Positions 1 through 6,932 of a stretch of DNA of 20,350 nucleotides are shown here, piece by piece. Source of the DNA: JBBDYH01 sp040901795. Its GTDB lineage: Bacteria > Planctomycetota > Planctomycetia > Pirellulales > JALHPA01. Every line of letters begins with the position of its first letter. Position 1 is the first letter of the stretch. The DNA is taken from contig JBBDYH010000106.1 in assembly GCA_040901795.1 (NCBI GenBank), positions 1 to 20,350 on the forward strand. Direction: 5' to 3'. The translations under genes were made by a program, and so were the position numbers. The notes beneath the pieces were generated by a model. The model searched no databases and was not told where the DNA came from. It saw only the letters and a program-made list of their open reading frames with translations.

Positions 1-867
1 GGCGCCTGCGACGGGTATCATCCGGAATACACCGAGGCGTTCGACATCGCCGGGATTCGCGCCGCCGCAGCCTTAGCCACGGCCGTCGGCGACGAACAAG
101 AGGCAAAACAGTGGAACGCGTTGGCCGGCAAGCTGTTCGACCAGTATCACCGGCGGTTCGGCGAGCGGTTGGCGGAAGAGTACGGCAGCTATTCCGTTCT
201 CTGGCCGTGCCGGGTTTACCCCTCGCGGCAAAGTCCAGCCTTCGAGCAGTTCAAGAATGTAGAAGCGCAGAAACCAGACGGCTGGCGGTATTTCCCGCTG
301 GCGACGGCACACCAAGGTCTGTTGGCCGGCAACCGCGCGGCGGGTCACAAAACGATCGCCGGCCATTTGGCTCACGAGCAGATGCAAGGCTGGTATGCCT
401 TCGACGAAGGCGGGCAAAGCGGACCGGGCAACTGGAGCAAGGTGCGCACGAATTGGAACAAGGACGTGGCGATGCCGCACGGTTGGGCGATCGCCGAGTT
501 GTGGCTGTTGCTGCGCGATTCGCTGGTCTACGAAGACCAGGATCAGCTTGTGCTGCTGGCCGGAGTCGATCCCCGCTGGTTCAGCGACACGCGCGGCATG
601 GCCGTCCGCGACCTGCCGACGCACTTTGGGACGCTGTCGTTCTCGTATCGGCCGAACGGCGGACAGGCGCAACTGAATCTGGAGGGGCGAGCGGCGCCCC
701 CCGGAGGGTTTGTAGTGGCGTTGCCCAAGTCGCCCGTCCGAGTGGAGGCGGATGGCAAGGGGATTGTGCCGGCACAGGATGGTCGAGTAACGGTTCCGGC
801 CGGGACCAAGCGCGTGACGATCGAGATGACGTCGTTGGCTAAAAAGCCGGTTGAGGAACGGAAGTAG
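1..867 (+). CDS. Six-hairpin glycosidase-like protein, C-terminal part (5' end outside window)
   Basis: The reading frame is open from base 1 to the TAG at 865-867, giving 288 residues with no start in view, so only the C-terminal part is present. The sequence alternates aromatic-rich helices of the kind seen in (alpha/alpha)6 toroid glycosidases: GYHPEYTEAFDIAG near the start, then GWRYFPLATAHQGLLAG, then DVAMPHGWAIAELWLLLRDSL around residues 155-180. About 100 residues that look like a beta-rich tail follow (PTHFGTLSFSYRPNGG onward). This order, helical barrel then small beta domain, fits secreted carbohydrate-active enzymes that planctomycetes carry in large numbers. Substrate and exact GH family cannot be read from this fragment. 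An imperfect inverted repeat begins about 20 bases after the stop. Overlapping long frames on both strands here are composition shadows. Confidence 0.7.
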   Translation, partial: GACDGYHPEYTEAFDIAGIRAAAALATAVGDEQEAKQWNALAGKLFDQYHRRFGERLAEEYGSYSVLWPCRVYPSRQSPAFEQFKNVEAQKPDGWRYFPLATAHQGLLAGNRAAGHKTIAGHLAHEQMQGWYAFDEGGQSGPGNWSKVRTNWNKDVAMPHGWAIAELWLLLRDSLVYEDQDQLVLLAGVDPRWFSDTRGMAVRDLPTHFGTLSFSYRPNGGQAQLNLEGRAAPPGGFVVALPKSPVRVEADGKGIVPAQDGRVTVPAGTKRVTIEMTSLAKKPVEERK

Positions 868-885
868 CTTTGAGTTTTCGGAGAA

Positions 886-967
886 GGGGATGAGGCGGGA
901 GATAGGGAGATGACCACAGCGGCCATCGGCCGCGGCCTTCATCACCCCTATCGCCTTTCGTATCCCC
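886..967. terminator. Imperfect inverted repeat after the glycosidase gene, possible terminator
   Basis: The stretch GGGGATGAGGCGGGAGATAG onward (886-913) is roughly the reverse complement of 939-967. The best-matching parts are GATAGGG with CCCTATC and GATGA with TCATC. The loop region contains a second GC-rich near-palindrome (GGCC..GGCCGCGGCC). It starts 18 bases after the glycosidase stop and ends 40 bases before the stop of the convergent DUF2071 gene, so it could terminate both. There is no clean U-tract, so this is a weak call. Confidence 0.35.
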
Positions 968-1006
968 CTATCCGCTTCTGTAGATTCCCGCTCCGCTCAT
1001 TCGCGT

Positions 1007-1798
1007 CTATTCGTATGCATTTGCAGCTAATGTTTGCTCCACGGGTACGATGAGCCGCGATGCGACTAGGGGCGTACCGCGGCGGACCGACACCGCAGAG
1101 CCATTGGCCAGAAAGGCCGAGCTTGGCGGGCGGGCGAGCACGCGGCCCAAGTCACCTCCGTAGAGCGATGCGGCCTCGCCGATGAAGCGAGCCTCCTCGG
1201 CGGGGCGGATCATCCACGGCGCATGTTCGACTTCGTACTCGATGCAACTGCCGGTTCCGCACACGCCGGCGGAGTACGCCCAGTAGTGCTCGATAATGAA
1301 TTCGTCGAGCGACTCGGGCTCAGGATATCGCGGCAATGCGCTCGACGCCGCTTCGATCGCATACTTCTGCTTCGCCAGCCGCCATTCAAACCGCGCCCGG
1401 CTCGCCAGGTCCTTGAATCGCTCGTCGACTTCAATCGTGGCGCGCATCGGCAGCGCCAGATACTTCTCGCCATAAAACTTGCGCGCGACGTACGCCACCG
1501 CCCGCCGCGGGGCGATTTCGCGCAAGAACACGACACCGCGCCGCTCGCCGTCGGGCATGGGTCGCTTTACATAAAAGCGCAGGTTGACCTCCGGGAAGTT
1601 GCGGTGGAACGGAATTGCCAACCCGCACAAGCGCGTTCGCCGAAAGAGGAATCCGACCAGGCTGATGTACGTGGTCCCGTTCCAGAAATCCAGCTCCAGC
1701 CCCGGCGGCAGATATGGCTCGAGCAAGTACGGCTCGACGGCATAGTTCAAAACGATCAGATGTCGCCATTCGGCGGTGAGAAAGATGCCAGGCTGCAT
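1007..1798 (-). CDS. DUF2071 (YqjF-like) family protein
   Basis: A 263-residue soluble protein of the DUF2071/YqjF family, whose fold resembles acetoacetate decarboxylase; no reaction is established for most members. Recognisable family features are the N-terminal EWRHLIVLNYAVEPYLLEPYLPPG segment, the WNGTTYISLVGFLF strand, RNFPEVNLRFYVKR, and GVVFLREIAPRRAVAYVAR. The start is set at 1798 because AAGGAGGG lies exactly 8 bases upstream (1807-1814). An in-frame upstream ATG at 1822 would add eight residues and place that Shine-Dalgarno inside the gene. The gene is divergent from the DUF1990 gene at 1926, with a small palindrome between them. There are no membrane segments or signal peptide, so it is probably cytoplasmic. 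The family call is firm and the function unknown. Confidence 0.85.
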   Translation of the reverse strand: MQPGIFLTAEWRHLIVLNYAVEPYLLEPYLPPGLELDFWNGTTYISLVGFLFRRTRLCGLAIPFHRNFPEVNLRFYVKRPMPDGERRGVVFLREIAPRRAVAYVARKFYGEKYLALPMRATIEVDERFKDLASRARFEWRLAKQKYAIEAASSALPRYPEPESLDEFIIEHYWAYSAGVCGTGSCIEYEVEHAPWMIRPAEEARFIGEAASLYGGDLGRVLARPPSSAFLANGSAVSVRRGTPLVASRLIVPVEQTLAANAYE

Positions 1799-1846
1799 TG
1801 GCCGGTCCCTCCTTGTCGGCACGTCAACCGCGAAAACACGTAGCAG

Positions 1847-1859
1847 TTAACCAGGTTAA
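1847..1859. promoter_or_regulatory. 13-bp perfect palindrome, candidate operator
   Basis: TTAACC-A-GGTTAA is a perfect 6-bp inverted repeat with one central base. It lies in the 127-base space between the divergent DUF2071 (start 1798) and DUF1990 (start 1926) genes. The size and AT-rich half-sites are like a dimeric regulator's operator, but no regulator gene lies beside it and a palindrome this short can arise by chance. Confidence 0.3.
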
Positions 1860-1925
1860 TCTTTGCCATGTCTTGCGGTTCTATAGCAGTCTGATTCTTG
1901 GATCCCGCCACTTGCCCGCTGCATT

Positions 1926-2543
1926 ATGTTCATGCTGCGAAAGCCATCACCGAAGTGGATTGACGCCTGCTTACGGCTGCAACGCCGGCTGCCGTTCTCC
2001 TATCGCGAAGCCGGCGCGACGCGGAACGGCGTTACGCCGCCGGCCTTTCGTAGCGCCGTCCATCGCGTCTGCTTAGGCGCGGGCGGTGAGGTTTTCGATC
2101 GTGCCAAAGAAGCGATTCGCACCTGGCGTATGTTCCCGCCGGAGTTTCTCGAAGTCTGTTGGCCCGCTGCGCCGATCGAGGTCGGCAGCACGGTGGGGAT
2201 TCTTTGCCGGTCGTGGGGACTGTGGTCGCTGCATGTTTGCCGCATTGTGTACACGGTCGACGAGAGGGATGAAACGGTCGAGCGATTCGGCTTTGCTTAT
2301 GGCACGTTGCCGCGGCATATCGAGTGTGGCGAAGAGCGGTTCACGGTTGAATGGGACCGCCGCGATAATCGGGTGTGGTATGAAGTGCGGATGTTCTGCC
2401 GCCCGGCGAACTGGTTGGCGCGGCTGGTCGATCCGGTCGTTCGCCGGCTGCAGCGGCGGTTTGGACGGCTCACGAAACTGGCTATGGCGCGGGCGGTCAC
2501 CGAAACTGCGACAACGCGCTTGGAGGCAGCTCCGCTTGTATAA
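1926..2543 (+). CDS. DUF1990 family protein
   Basis: A 205-residue protein of the DUF1990 family, of unknown activity. The diagnostic C-terminal half reads FGFAYGTLPRHIECGEERF, then an acidic WDRRDNRVWYEVRMFCRPANW strand, then VDPVVRRLQRRF. The GTLP..GEERF and W...RPA..LARL pattern is the family signature. No good Shine-Dalgarno precedes the ATG at 1926; the ATG at 1932 is an equal alternative. It has no signal peptide. Its TAA stop overlaps the ATG of the next gene (TAATG), so the two are probably translated together. DUF1990 and DUF2071 genes lying head to head suggests shared control, but I know of no demonstrated joint function. Confidence 0.85.
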   Translation: MFMLRKPSPKWIDACLRLQRRLPFSYREAGATRNGVTPPAFRSAVHRVCLGAGGEVFDRAKEAIRTWRMFPPEFLEVCWPAAPIEVGSTVGILCRSWGLWSLHVCRIVYTVDERDETVERFGFAYGTLPRHIECGEERFTVEWDRRDNRVWYEVRMFCRPANWLARLVDPVVRRLQRRFGRLTKLAMARAVTETATTRLEAAPLV

Positions 2544-2818
2544 TGCCCGACATGCCGACGAGCGAGACATCCTCCGACGAACGGCCGCCACCGCCGCAGT
2601 TCACGCTCCGCGGAGCATTAGCCGCCTATTCGGTTATCGGCGTCATTCTCTCGATTCCGCTGATTGGCTTGGGCTTTACACTCACGGCCGGAATCCTCGT
2701 GGCGCTCTTCGTCCTGCAGTTGCCGTTGTTCCTGCTGTTCGGCGCCTTTCGGCCCGTGGCGATTCAGCCTCGTGAGCTCGATGAGTGGGACCGCTGCCGC
2801 GAGGACCGCACAGGCTAG
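2543..2818 (+). CDS. Small two-helix membrane protein
   Basis: A 91-residue protein I do not recognise. A polar, Pro-rich N-terminus (about 20 residues) is followed by two hydrophobic stretches at about residues 25-44 (LAAYSVIGVILSIPLIGLGF) and 48-68 (AGILVALFVLQLPLFLLFGA), then a charged C-terminus ending at TAG 2816-2818. The ATG overlaps the TAA of the DUF1990 gene by one base, a classic coupling arrangement, and this is the main reason to believe the small frame is real. It is probably an inner-membrane protein. No function is assigned. Confidence 0.6.
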   Translation: MPDMPTSETSSDERPPPPQFTLRGALAAYSVIGVILSIPLIGLGFTLTAGILVALFVLQLPLFLLFGAFRPVAIQPRELDEWDRCREDRTG

Positions 2819-2876
2819 CAATTTGGTGAAGATTCAAACCCACGTTTTTGCTACCTCGTTATCCACGTTCCAGCCG

Positions 2877-3215
2877 CTAGTCCTCGTCATGCTCTCGAAG
2901 GAGTCGTTTCGGCGCCGCGTTCCGCCAGGCCGCGATCAAGGCGCCGCGAACGGTTGATTCGTCGGCGTCGCGGAGTTGGATCATGGTACACCCCCAGCGT
3001 CCCCATGCGCCCTTGGCAGGATAGAAGACACCGGACTCTTCACGCACCAACGATGCTTGTTGGTCAGCCGTCAGTTTGACCATCCCCCAATCTTCATCCG
3101 GACCAATGGTGGCGAAGATCTTGCCTCGGACGCGGAAGTCCGGATGGCCCATGTGCGCCTCTTCGGTCGCTTCGGGAAAGCTGAGCGCAATGCTGCGGAA
3201 CTTGTTTGCGGTCAT
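2877..3215 (-). CDS. MmcQ/YjbR family DNA-binding-like protein
   Basis: A 112-residue protein of the MmcQ/YjbR family (a CyaY-like fold). Family hallmarks: FRSIALSFPEATEEAHMGHPDFRVRGKIFATI at residues 6-37, MVKLTADQQASLV, and the C-terminal WGCTMIQLRDADESTVRGALIAAW. Members have been proposed to bind DNA, but a role is not settled. The ATG at 3215 has AGGAAA about 5 bases upstream. Its leader is unusual: the 50 bases before it are the remains of a toxin reading frame (see 3229-3264), so the gene now sits directly behind an antitoxin and may be read from that module's promoter. Confidence 0.85.
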   Translation of the reverse strand: MTANKFRSIALSFPEATEEAHMGHPDFRVRGKIFATIGPDEDWGMVKLTADQQASLVREESGVFYPAKGAWGRWGCTMIQLRDADESTVRGALIAAWRNAAPKRLLREHDED

Positions 3216-3228
3216 GCGGTTTCCTAGA

Positions 3229-3264
3229 GCAAGACCAGAACCGAGGAGTGGCGCGGTGGTTCAT
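3229..3264 (-). pseudogene. N-terminal stub of a RelE/ParE-type toxin gene
   Basis: An ATG at 3264 overlaps the antitoxin's TGA (ATGA), the usual junction of this class of toxin-antitoxin module. It opens a frame reading MNHRATPRFWSC. Toxins that follow this antitoxin type commonly begin with a TTPRFW-like motif and run to about 100 residues. Here the resemblance ends after about 12 codons; MmcQ/YjbR begins at 3215, and the overlapping frame continues only as an MmcQ shadow. I read this as a toxin gene deleted down to its first codons. The motif match rests on memory of the family, and 12 codons is short evidence. Confidence 0.5.
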
Positions 3265-3461
3265 CGGTCGGTGCAACGGCCGGTGTCGCGGTCTTGTCGA
3301 GCTTCTGCGACTAACCAGTCCAAACGGCCGGCGGTAACATCGTCTTCAAATTGCCGGTCCCACTCGGCGGCATCAAACTCCGCGAACCAGGCGCGAAAAA
3401 CAGCCCGATCTTCGGGTGAGAGCCGTTGGACTGCCGCTTCGAGTTCTTCAACTGTGCTCAT
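3261..3461 (-). CDS. Addiction-module antitoxin (orphan)
   Basis: A 66-residue acidic protein: MSTVEELEAAVQRLSPEDRAVF, then FRAWFAEFDAAEWDRQFEDD, then AGRLDWLVAEA and a C-terminal GRCTDR. This helix pattern and the LSPED, WDRQFE and AGRLD motifs match a common family of RelB-like antitoxins that pair with a RelE/ParE-type toxin encoded immediately downstream. Start 3461 is chosen because family members begin MSTVEE; an in-frame ATG at 3515, overlapping the preceding fragment's TGA, would add 18 unrelated residues. No intact toxin follows. Family known: the antitoxin binds its toxin and usually its own promoter. Inferred: it persists as an orphan, perhaps neutralising a toxin encoded elsewhere. 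Confidence 0.7.
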   Translation of the reverse strand: MSTVEELEAAVQRLSPEDRAVFRAWFAEFDAAEWDRQFEDDVTAGRLDWLVAEARQDRDTGRCTDR

Positions 3462-3511
3462 ATTCTGAAGGATACCTCGCTCATCCCGACTGGGCAAGAA
3501 TTTCGGCTTAG

Positions 3512-3877
3512 TCATCGCAGCACCTCCTCCACGCCTTCGCCGTGCGATTCCATCTGGCGGAGGACCATGTCGTAGTAGATGCCGCGGGCGGACATGAGGT
3601 CGTTGTGCGTGCCGCGCTCGATGACGCGGCCGTCTTCCATCAGCAGAATGAGGTCGGCGCGGCGGACGGTGGAGAGGCGATGGGCGATGACGAACGTGGT
3701 GCGGCCCGCCAATAGCGTGGCCATCGAGGCCTGGATGAGCTGCTCGCTTTCAGTGTCGAGGTTGCTGGTCGCTTCGTCGAGGATCAGAATCTGCGGCGAG
3801 GCCAGGATCGCGCGGGCGATTGCCAGCCGCTGCTGCTGGCCGCTCGAGAGCTTGAAGTCGCGTTCGCCGACGAAGGT
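3512..3877. repeat. Direct repeat copy A (ABC exporter tail)
   Basis: Aligns without gaps to 4897-5262 at an offset of 1385 bases. The central 185 bases (3585-3769) are identical to 4970-5154, including all synonymous positions. Both flanks carry several differences, for example around the signature motif (3830-3860) and the last few codons before the stop. Beyond the stop and before the FVGER codons there is no similarity. Confidence 0.9.
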
Positions 3878-3895
3878 CTGTCGTGGCGAGGACAT
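3512..3895 (-). pseudogene. Duplicated 3' tail of the ABC exporter gene (nucleotide-binding-domain fragment)
   Basis: This 127-residue frame is a second copy of the last ~120 residues of the ABC exporter at 4897-6876. It keeps Walker B plus D-loop (ILILDEATSNLD) and the H-loop (VIAHRLS), but lacks the membrane domain, Walker A and Q-loop. Its signature motif has changed from LSGGQ to LSSGQ. It cannot bind ATP on its own. The homology starts at about 3877 in the middle of the FVGER segment; the apparent first residues MSSPRQT are unrelated sequence. The stop (3512-3514) overlaps an ATG of the upstream-extended antitoxin frame. I call it a dead fragment. Confidence 0.85.
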
Positions 3896-3914
3896 AAGAG
3901 GACAGATGCGATTC

Positions 3915-4679
3915 TTACCGCCGAAGTCTAACGCGTCGCTGATTCGCGCAGCGTATCGAAATTAGCATTCCCAGTGTTGCTAAGAGCGCCAGTGCCAGCG
4001 ACGACGGCTCGGGGATAGGTACGAAGTCCACCGTGAGAATGGGTGGCTGGAAGTTCGGCGTGCCCATCGACTTGTTGAACGAAATCGCGGTCCGCTCGCC
4101 CGTGTTGTCCGTAAACGGTTCGGGCAAAATGATGAGGCTCAGTGCGTTGCCGGACATCCATCCCGCTTGACCGATGATCTCCGTCAGGATCGGTGACAAG
4201 TCCGGTGTCCGCTGGTCGGGCCCAGTATCGCCTTCGGTGGTCCAAACCGGGATGTTGCTCCAGACTACGGAGGAGGATGTACGCGTTCGGCTGCTGATGT
4301 TGAAAGGCGTGTCCGTGAATGGACTCGAATTAGGCGTCAATTCGCCAAAGATGCGTAAGTTCGTGATCTCGTCGTCGGCTTCGTCCACCATGAACTGCAC
4401 CGAGGCGCTGTTGATCGTCGAGCCGGGAAGGATGCCGATGTCGAGAAATCGCAAGCCTACGGCCTGGCGAGGCTCCGGCGGACCCTCAGTTCCCAACTCC
4501 AAGTCGGAGCTTCCGACATCGAGCATGCCGACCTCGGCTCCGTCAAGAAACTCTTCGAGGTCGTCCATCTCAGCGACAATCGGGACGACAATAGTGTCAG
4601 CGCTGGCCCGGGCGGCAAATGCCGCGGCACACAGCAACGCACCCAAAAACACAATCGATCGTTCGATGAGGCAGGTCAT
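3915..4679 (-). CDS. PEP-CTERM sorting-domain secreted protein
   Basis: A 254-residue exported protein. Residues 1-28 are a signal peptide (hydrophobic core FLGALLCAAAFAA, cleavage likely after ASA). The mature part is acidic and beta-rich, with GLRFLDIG, INSASVQFMVDE and ALSLIILPEP segments that recall DNRLRE-type domains of surface proteins. The C-terminus is a textbook PEP-CTERM tail: VPIPEPSS at 220-227, one hydrophobic helix (LALALLATLGMLI) and a basic end (NQRRVRLRR). Such tails are recognised by exosortase for sorting to the envelope or matrix. The start at 4679 has AGGGAG 8 bases upstream, and a promoter-like pair lies at 4773-4801. No exosortase is in the window. The gene lies between the two copies of the ABC-tail repeat, so it may have arrived with, or been caught in, that rearrangement. 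Confidence 0.88.
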   Translation of the reverse strand: MTCLIERSIVFLGALLCAAAFAARASADTIVVPIVAEMDDLEEFLDGAEVGMLDVGSSDLELGTEGPPEPRQAVGLRFLDIGILPGSTINSASVQFMVDEADDEITNLRIFGELTPNSSPFTDTPFNISSRTRTSSSVVWSNIPVWTTEGDTGPDQRTPDLSPILTEIIGQAGWMSGNALSLIILPEPFTDNTGERTAISFNKSMGTPNFQPPILTVDFVPIPEPSSLALALLATLGMLISIRCANQRRVRLRR

Positions 4680-4772
4680 TGGAGCAGCTCCCTAAAGCGA
4701 TCTCGGAGTCACAATTTGAAGTCGAAACGGCGATACCTCAAATCCCCTTAGTCCCCTGATCCTGCGCGCTCG

Positions 4773-4801
4773 AATATAGACCTCCCACACGAGCTAATCA
4801 A
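4773..4801 (-). promoter_or_regulatory. Candidate sigma-70-type promoter for the PEP-CTERM gene
   Basis: On the minus strand TTGATT (4801-4796) is followed after exactly 17 bases by TATATT (4778-4773), a good fit to -35/-10 spacing. It would give a leader of roughly 85-90 bases before the ATG at 4679. The 217-base gap between the ABC gene's stop (4897) and this gene is the most AT-rich part of the window, including a T-run at 4804-4811 and an A/T-rich tract to 4837. I see nothing else in the gap. Confidence 0.4.
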
Positions 4802-4896
4802 TTCTTTTTTTCTAAAATAATGATGAGCGACTAAAAAGCACCCGGAATGTGGAGATTTGGGGAATTTGCGTTAGCGGCAACGTGAATGGTCATGGA

Positions 4897-5262
4897 TCAC
4901 CGCAAAACTTGCTCGACGCCTTCGCCGTGGGATTCCATCTGGCGGAGGACCATGTCGTAGTAGAGGCCACGGGCGGACATGAGGTCGTTGTGCGTGCCGC
5001 GCTCGATGACGCGGCCGTCTTCCATCAGCAGAATGAGGTCGGCGCGGCGGACGGTGGAGAGGCGATGGGCGATGACGAACGTGGTGCGGCCCGCCAATAG
5101 CGTGGCCATCGAGGCCTGGATGAGCTGCTCGCTTTCAGTGTCGAGGTTGCTGGTGGCCTCGTCGAGGATCAGGATCTGCGGCGAGGCCAGGATCGCCCGG
5201 GCGATGGCCAGCCGTTGTTGTTGCCCGCCGGAGAGTTTGACGCCGCGCTCGCCGACGAAGGT
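4897..5262. repeat. Direct repeat copy B (within the intact ABC exporter gene)
   Basis: The 3' end of the intact exporter gene, matched by copy A at 3512-3877. The identical core is 4970-5154. This copy keeps the canonical LSGGQ signature and is continuous with the full gene, so it is the source and copy A is the duplicate. Confidence 0.9.
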
Positions 5263-6876
5263 TTCGTACCCGTCTGGAAGTTTTGCGATGAACTCGTGGG
5301 CGTTGGCGCGGCGGGCGGCGTCTTCGACTTCGGCGTCGCTGGCGGTGCGGCGGCCGTAGGCGATGTTGTCCCGCGCCGAGCCGTCGAACAAGAAAACGTC
5401 TTGCTGAACGATAGCCAACAAGTCGCGGTACGTGCGTAGACGGAAATTACGAATGTCGGCGCCGTTGACCAGGATGCGGCCGCGCGTGGGGTCGTGAAAG
5501 CGGGCCACGAGGTCCGTGACCGTGGTCTTGCCCGCGCCGCTGCGGCCGACGAGGGCGATGACCGAGCCGCCGGGGACCGTGACGTCGAAATCGCGGACGA
5601 CGGGGCGGCCGGGGCGGTATTCGAACTCGACGTTTTCGAAGCGGATCTCGTGAACGATCGGCGGGGCGTCGATGGCGTCGGGCTTGTCGGGCTTGTCGGC
5701 GTCCATCGACAGCACCTCGAAGACGCGCTCCATGGCGGCCAGCGATCGTTGCAATTCGGAGAATGAGTTGACAATGTTCCAGACGGGATTGAGGAGTAGA
5801 AACGTGTACCACTGGAAGGCCATGATGTCGCCGATCGAGGCGCGGCCCATAATATTGAGATAGCCGCCGTACCAGACGATGACCACGTTGACGCCCGCGA
5901 TCAACAGACCCCAGGAGGTCCAGAGGATCAGCTCGCGGCGATGGGCGAAGAGCTCTTTACGCAGCACGGTGTGCCGCCCGCGCATGTAGTCCAGAAGCTC
6001 CCACATTTCGCGGCCGAACGAGCGGACGATGCGGATCCCGGAGAAGGTTTCGCCGACACGGCCGTCGATCGCTTCGACGTCCTTTCGCACCGAGCGGTAA
6101 ATGGGGCGGATGCGGCGGGCGGAGGCGAAGCTCATCAGCATGGCGCCGGGGATGATGGCCAGGGCCATGAGCGCGAGGCGCCAGTTGAGCGTGAGGAGGA
6201 CGGCAATGGCGATGATCAGGCGGATGACCGAGATCGAGGGGGAGACGATGGCCATCTGTAAGAGGCCGGTGGTGGTGTCTACGTCGCCGGTCAGGCGCGA
6301 GAGGATGCCGCCGGTTTTCATGTCCCAGAGCTTGGGGAGCGGCAGGTGCAGCAGGCGTTCGTACAACGTGCGGCGGAGCGAGAGCATGACGCGCGTGTTG
6401 AGCAGGCGCTGGCGGTAGTCTTTGGTGACGTTGATCAGGCTCGACAGGATGATCACGCTGAGGAATGCGCCGCCCGCCATGTGGAGCAGCGGCAGTCGTT
6501 CGGCGGAATCGAGCGCGGTATTCAGGAGTACGCGATCGATGATGAACCGCATGAAGAGCGGTTCGATCATCTGCAGGCCGGCGGTCAGCAGGGCGAGGAA
6601 AAAGACTGCGGCGACCGCGTAGCGATGCGGCCAGAGCCAGCGGAGGTATTCGCGGAGGTATTGGCGGCGCTTGGTGCGTTTGTCTCCAGCGCCGCGGGAA
6701 GATTCGTCTTGAAGCTCTTGTCCTTCCTCGGATGATGCCTCATCTCGCGGAGCGAGATGGCTACGGTCACGCGGCTTGCCGTTCGTGGTTTCGTCGGCCT
6801 GGTCGTCGAGCCGGCGAGCTTTGTAGTCTTCGACAAAGCCGCGATAGCGGTGGCGGGAGGAGTGGGGGTGGGGCAT
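4897..6876 (-). CDS. ABC exporter, membrane and nucleotide-binding domains fused (MsbA/BmrA type)
   Basis: A 659-residue half-transporter expected to dimerise in the inner membrane and export lipids, drugs or peptides. Residues 1-75 are a charged, low-hydrophobicity extension. The six-helix membrane domain spans about 85-390 (first helix AVAAVFFLALLTAG; EAIDGRVGETFSGIRIVRSF at about 268-287). The nucleotide-binding domain follows: Walker A GRSGAGKT (444-451), Q-loop IVQQDVFLFDGS, signature LSGGQ (548-552), Walker B ILILDE (568-573), H604. Start 6876 is preferred because residues MPHPHSS begin the first plausible frame; an in-frame codon at 7020 would add 48 residues read through an intergenic palindrome. 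No clear Shine-Dalgarno precedes it; TACAAT lies 8 bases before the ATG, so the transcript may be nearly leaderless. Part of the extension is encoded by a REP-like palindrome (6741-6759). The 3' end is duplicated at 3512-3877. Substrate unknown. Confidence 0.9.
   Translation of the reverse strand: MPHPHSSRHRYRGFVEDYKARRLDDQADETTNGKPRDRSHLAPRDEASSEEGQELQDESSRGAGDKRTKRRQYLREYLRWLWPHRYAVAAVFFLALLTAGLQMIEPLFMRFIIDRVLLNTALDSAERLPLLHMAGGAFLSVIILSSLINVTKDYRQRLLNTRVMLSLRRTLYERLLHLPLPKLWDMKTGGILSRLTGDVDTTTGLLQMAIVSPSISVIRLIIAIAVLLTLNWRLALMALAIIPGAMLMSFASARRIRPIYRSVRKDVEAIDGRVGETFSGIRIVRSFGREMWELLDYMRGRHTVLRKELFAHRRELILWTSWGLLIAGVNVVIVWYGGYLNIMGRASIGDIMAFQWYTFLLLNPVWNIVNSFSELQRSLAAMERVFEVLSMDADKPDKPDAIDAPPIVHEIRFENVEFEYRPGRPVVRDFDVTVPGGSVIALVGRSGAGKTTVTDLVARFHDPTRGRILVNGADIRNFRLRTYRDLLAIVQQDVFLFDGSARDNIAYGRRTASDAEVEDAARRANAHEFIAKLPDGYETFVGERGVKLSGGQQQRLAIARAILASPQILILDEATSNLDTESEQLIQASMATLLAGRTTFVIAHRLSTVRRADLILLMEDGRVIERGTHNDLMSARGLYYDMVLRQMESHGEGVEQVLR
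6741..6759. repeat. REP-like palindrome inside the ABC exporter coding sequence
   Basis: CATCTCGC-GGA-GCGAGATG is a perfect 8-bp inverted repeat with a 3-base loop. On the minus strand it encodes part of SHLAPRDEAS in the charged N-terminal extension (about residues 39-48). Near-identical palindromes (a GCCATCTCGCTCCGCGAGATG type) are, as I recall, dispersed between genes in Rhodopirellula-like genomes. Here it is in frame inside a gene. The palindrome is seen; the link to a repeat family is memory. Confidence 0.55.
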
Positions 6877-6932
6877 GGGGATATATTGTAACGTTGCGCG
6901 GTTGGCGCCGCCGTTGCGACAACGCCGGAGTG

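Noticed and set aside
73..945. 290-residue frame on minus opposite the glycosidase gene
   Set aside because: Arg/Pro-rich translation with no family features; it mirrors codon positions of the real plus-strand gene, which has coherent domain motifs.
3512..3895. The exporter tail as a stand-alone ATP-binding protein
   Set aside because: It has no Walker A or Q-loop and an altered signature motif, so it cannot work as an ATPase.
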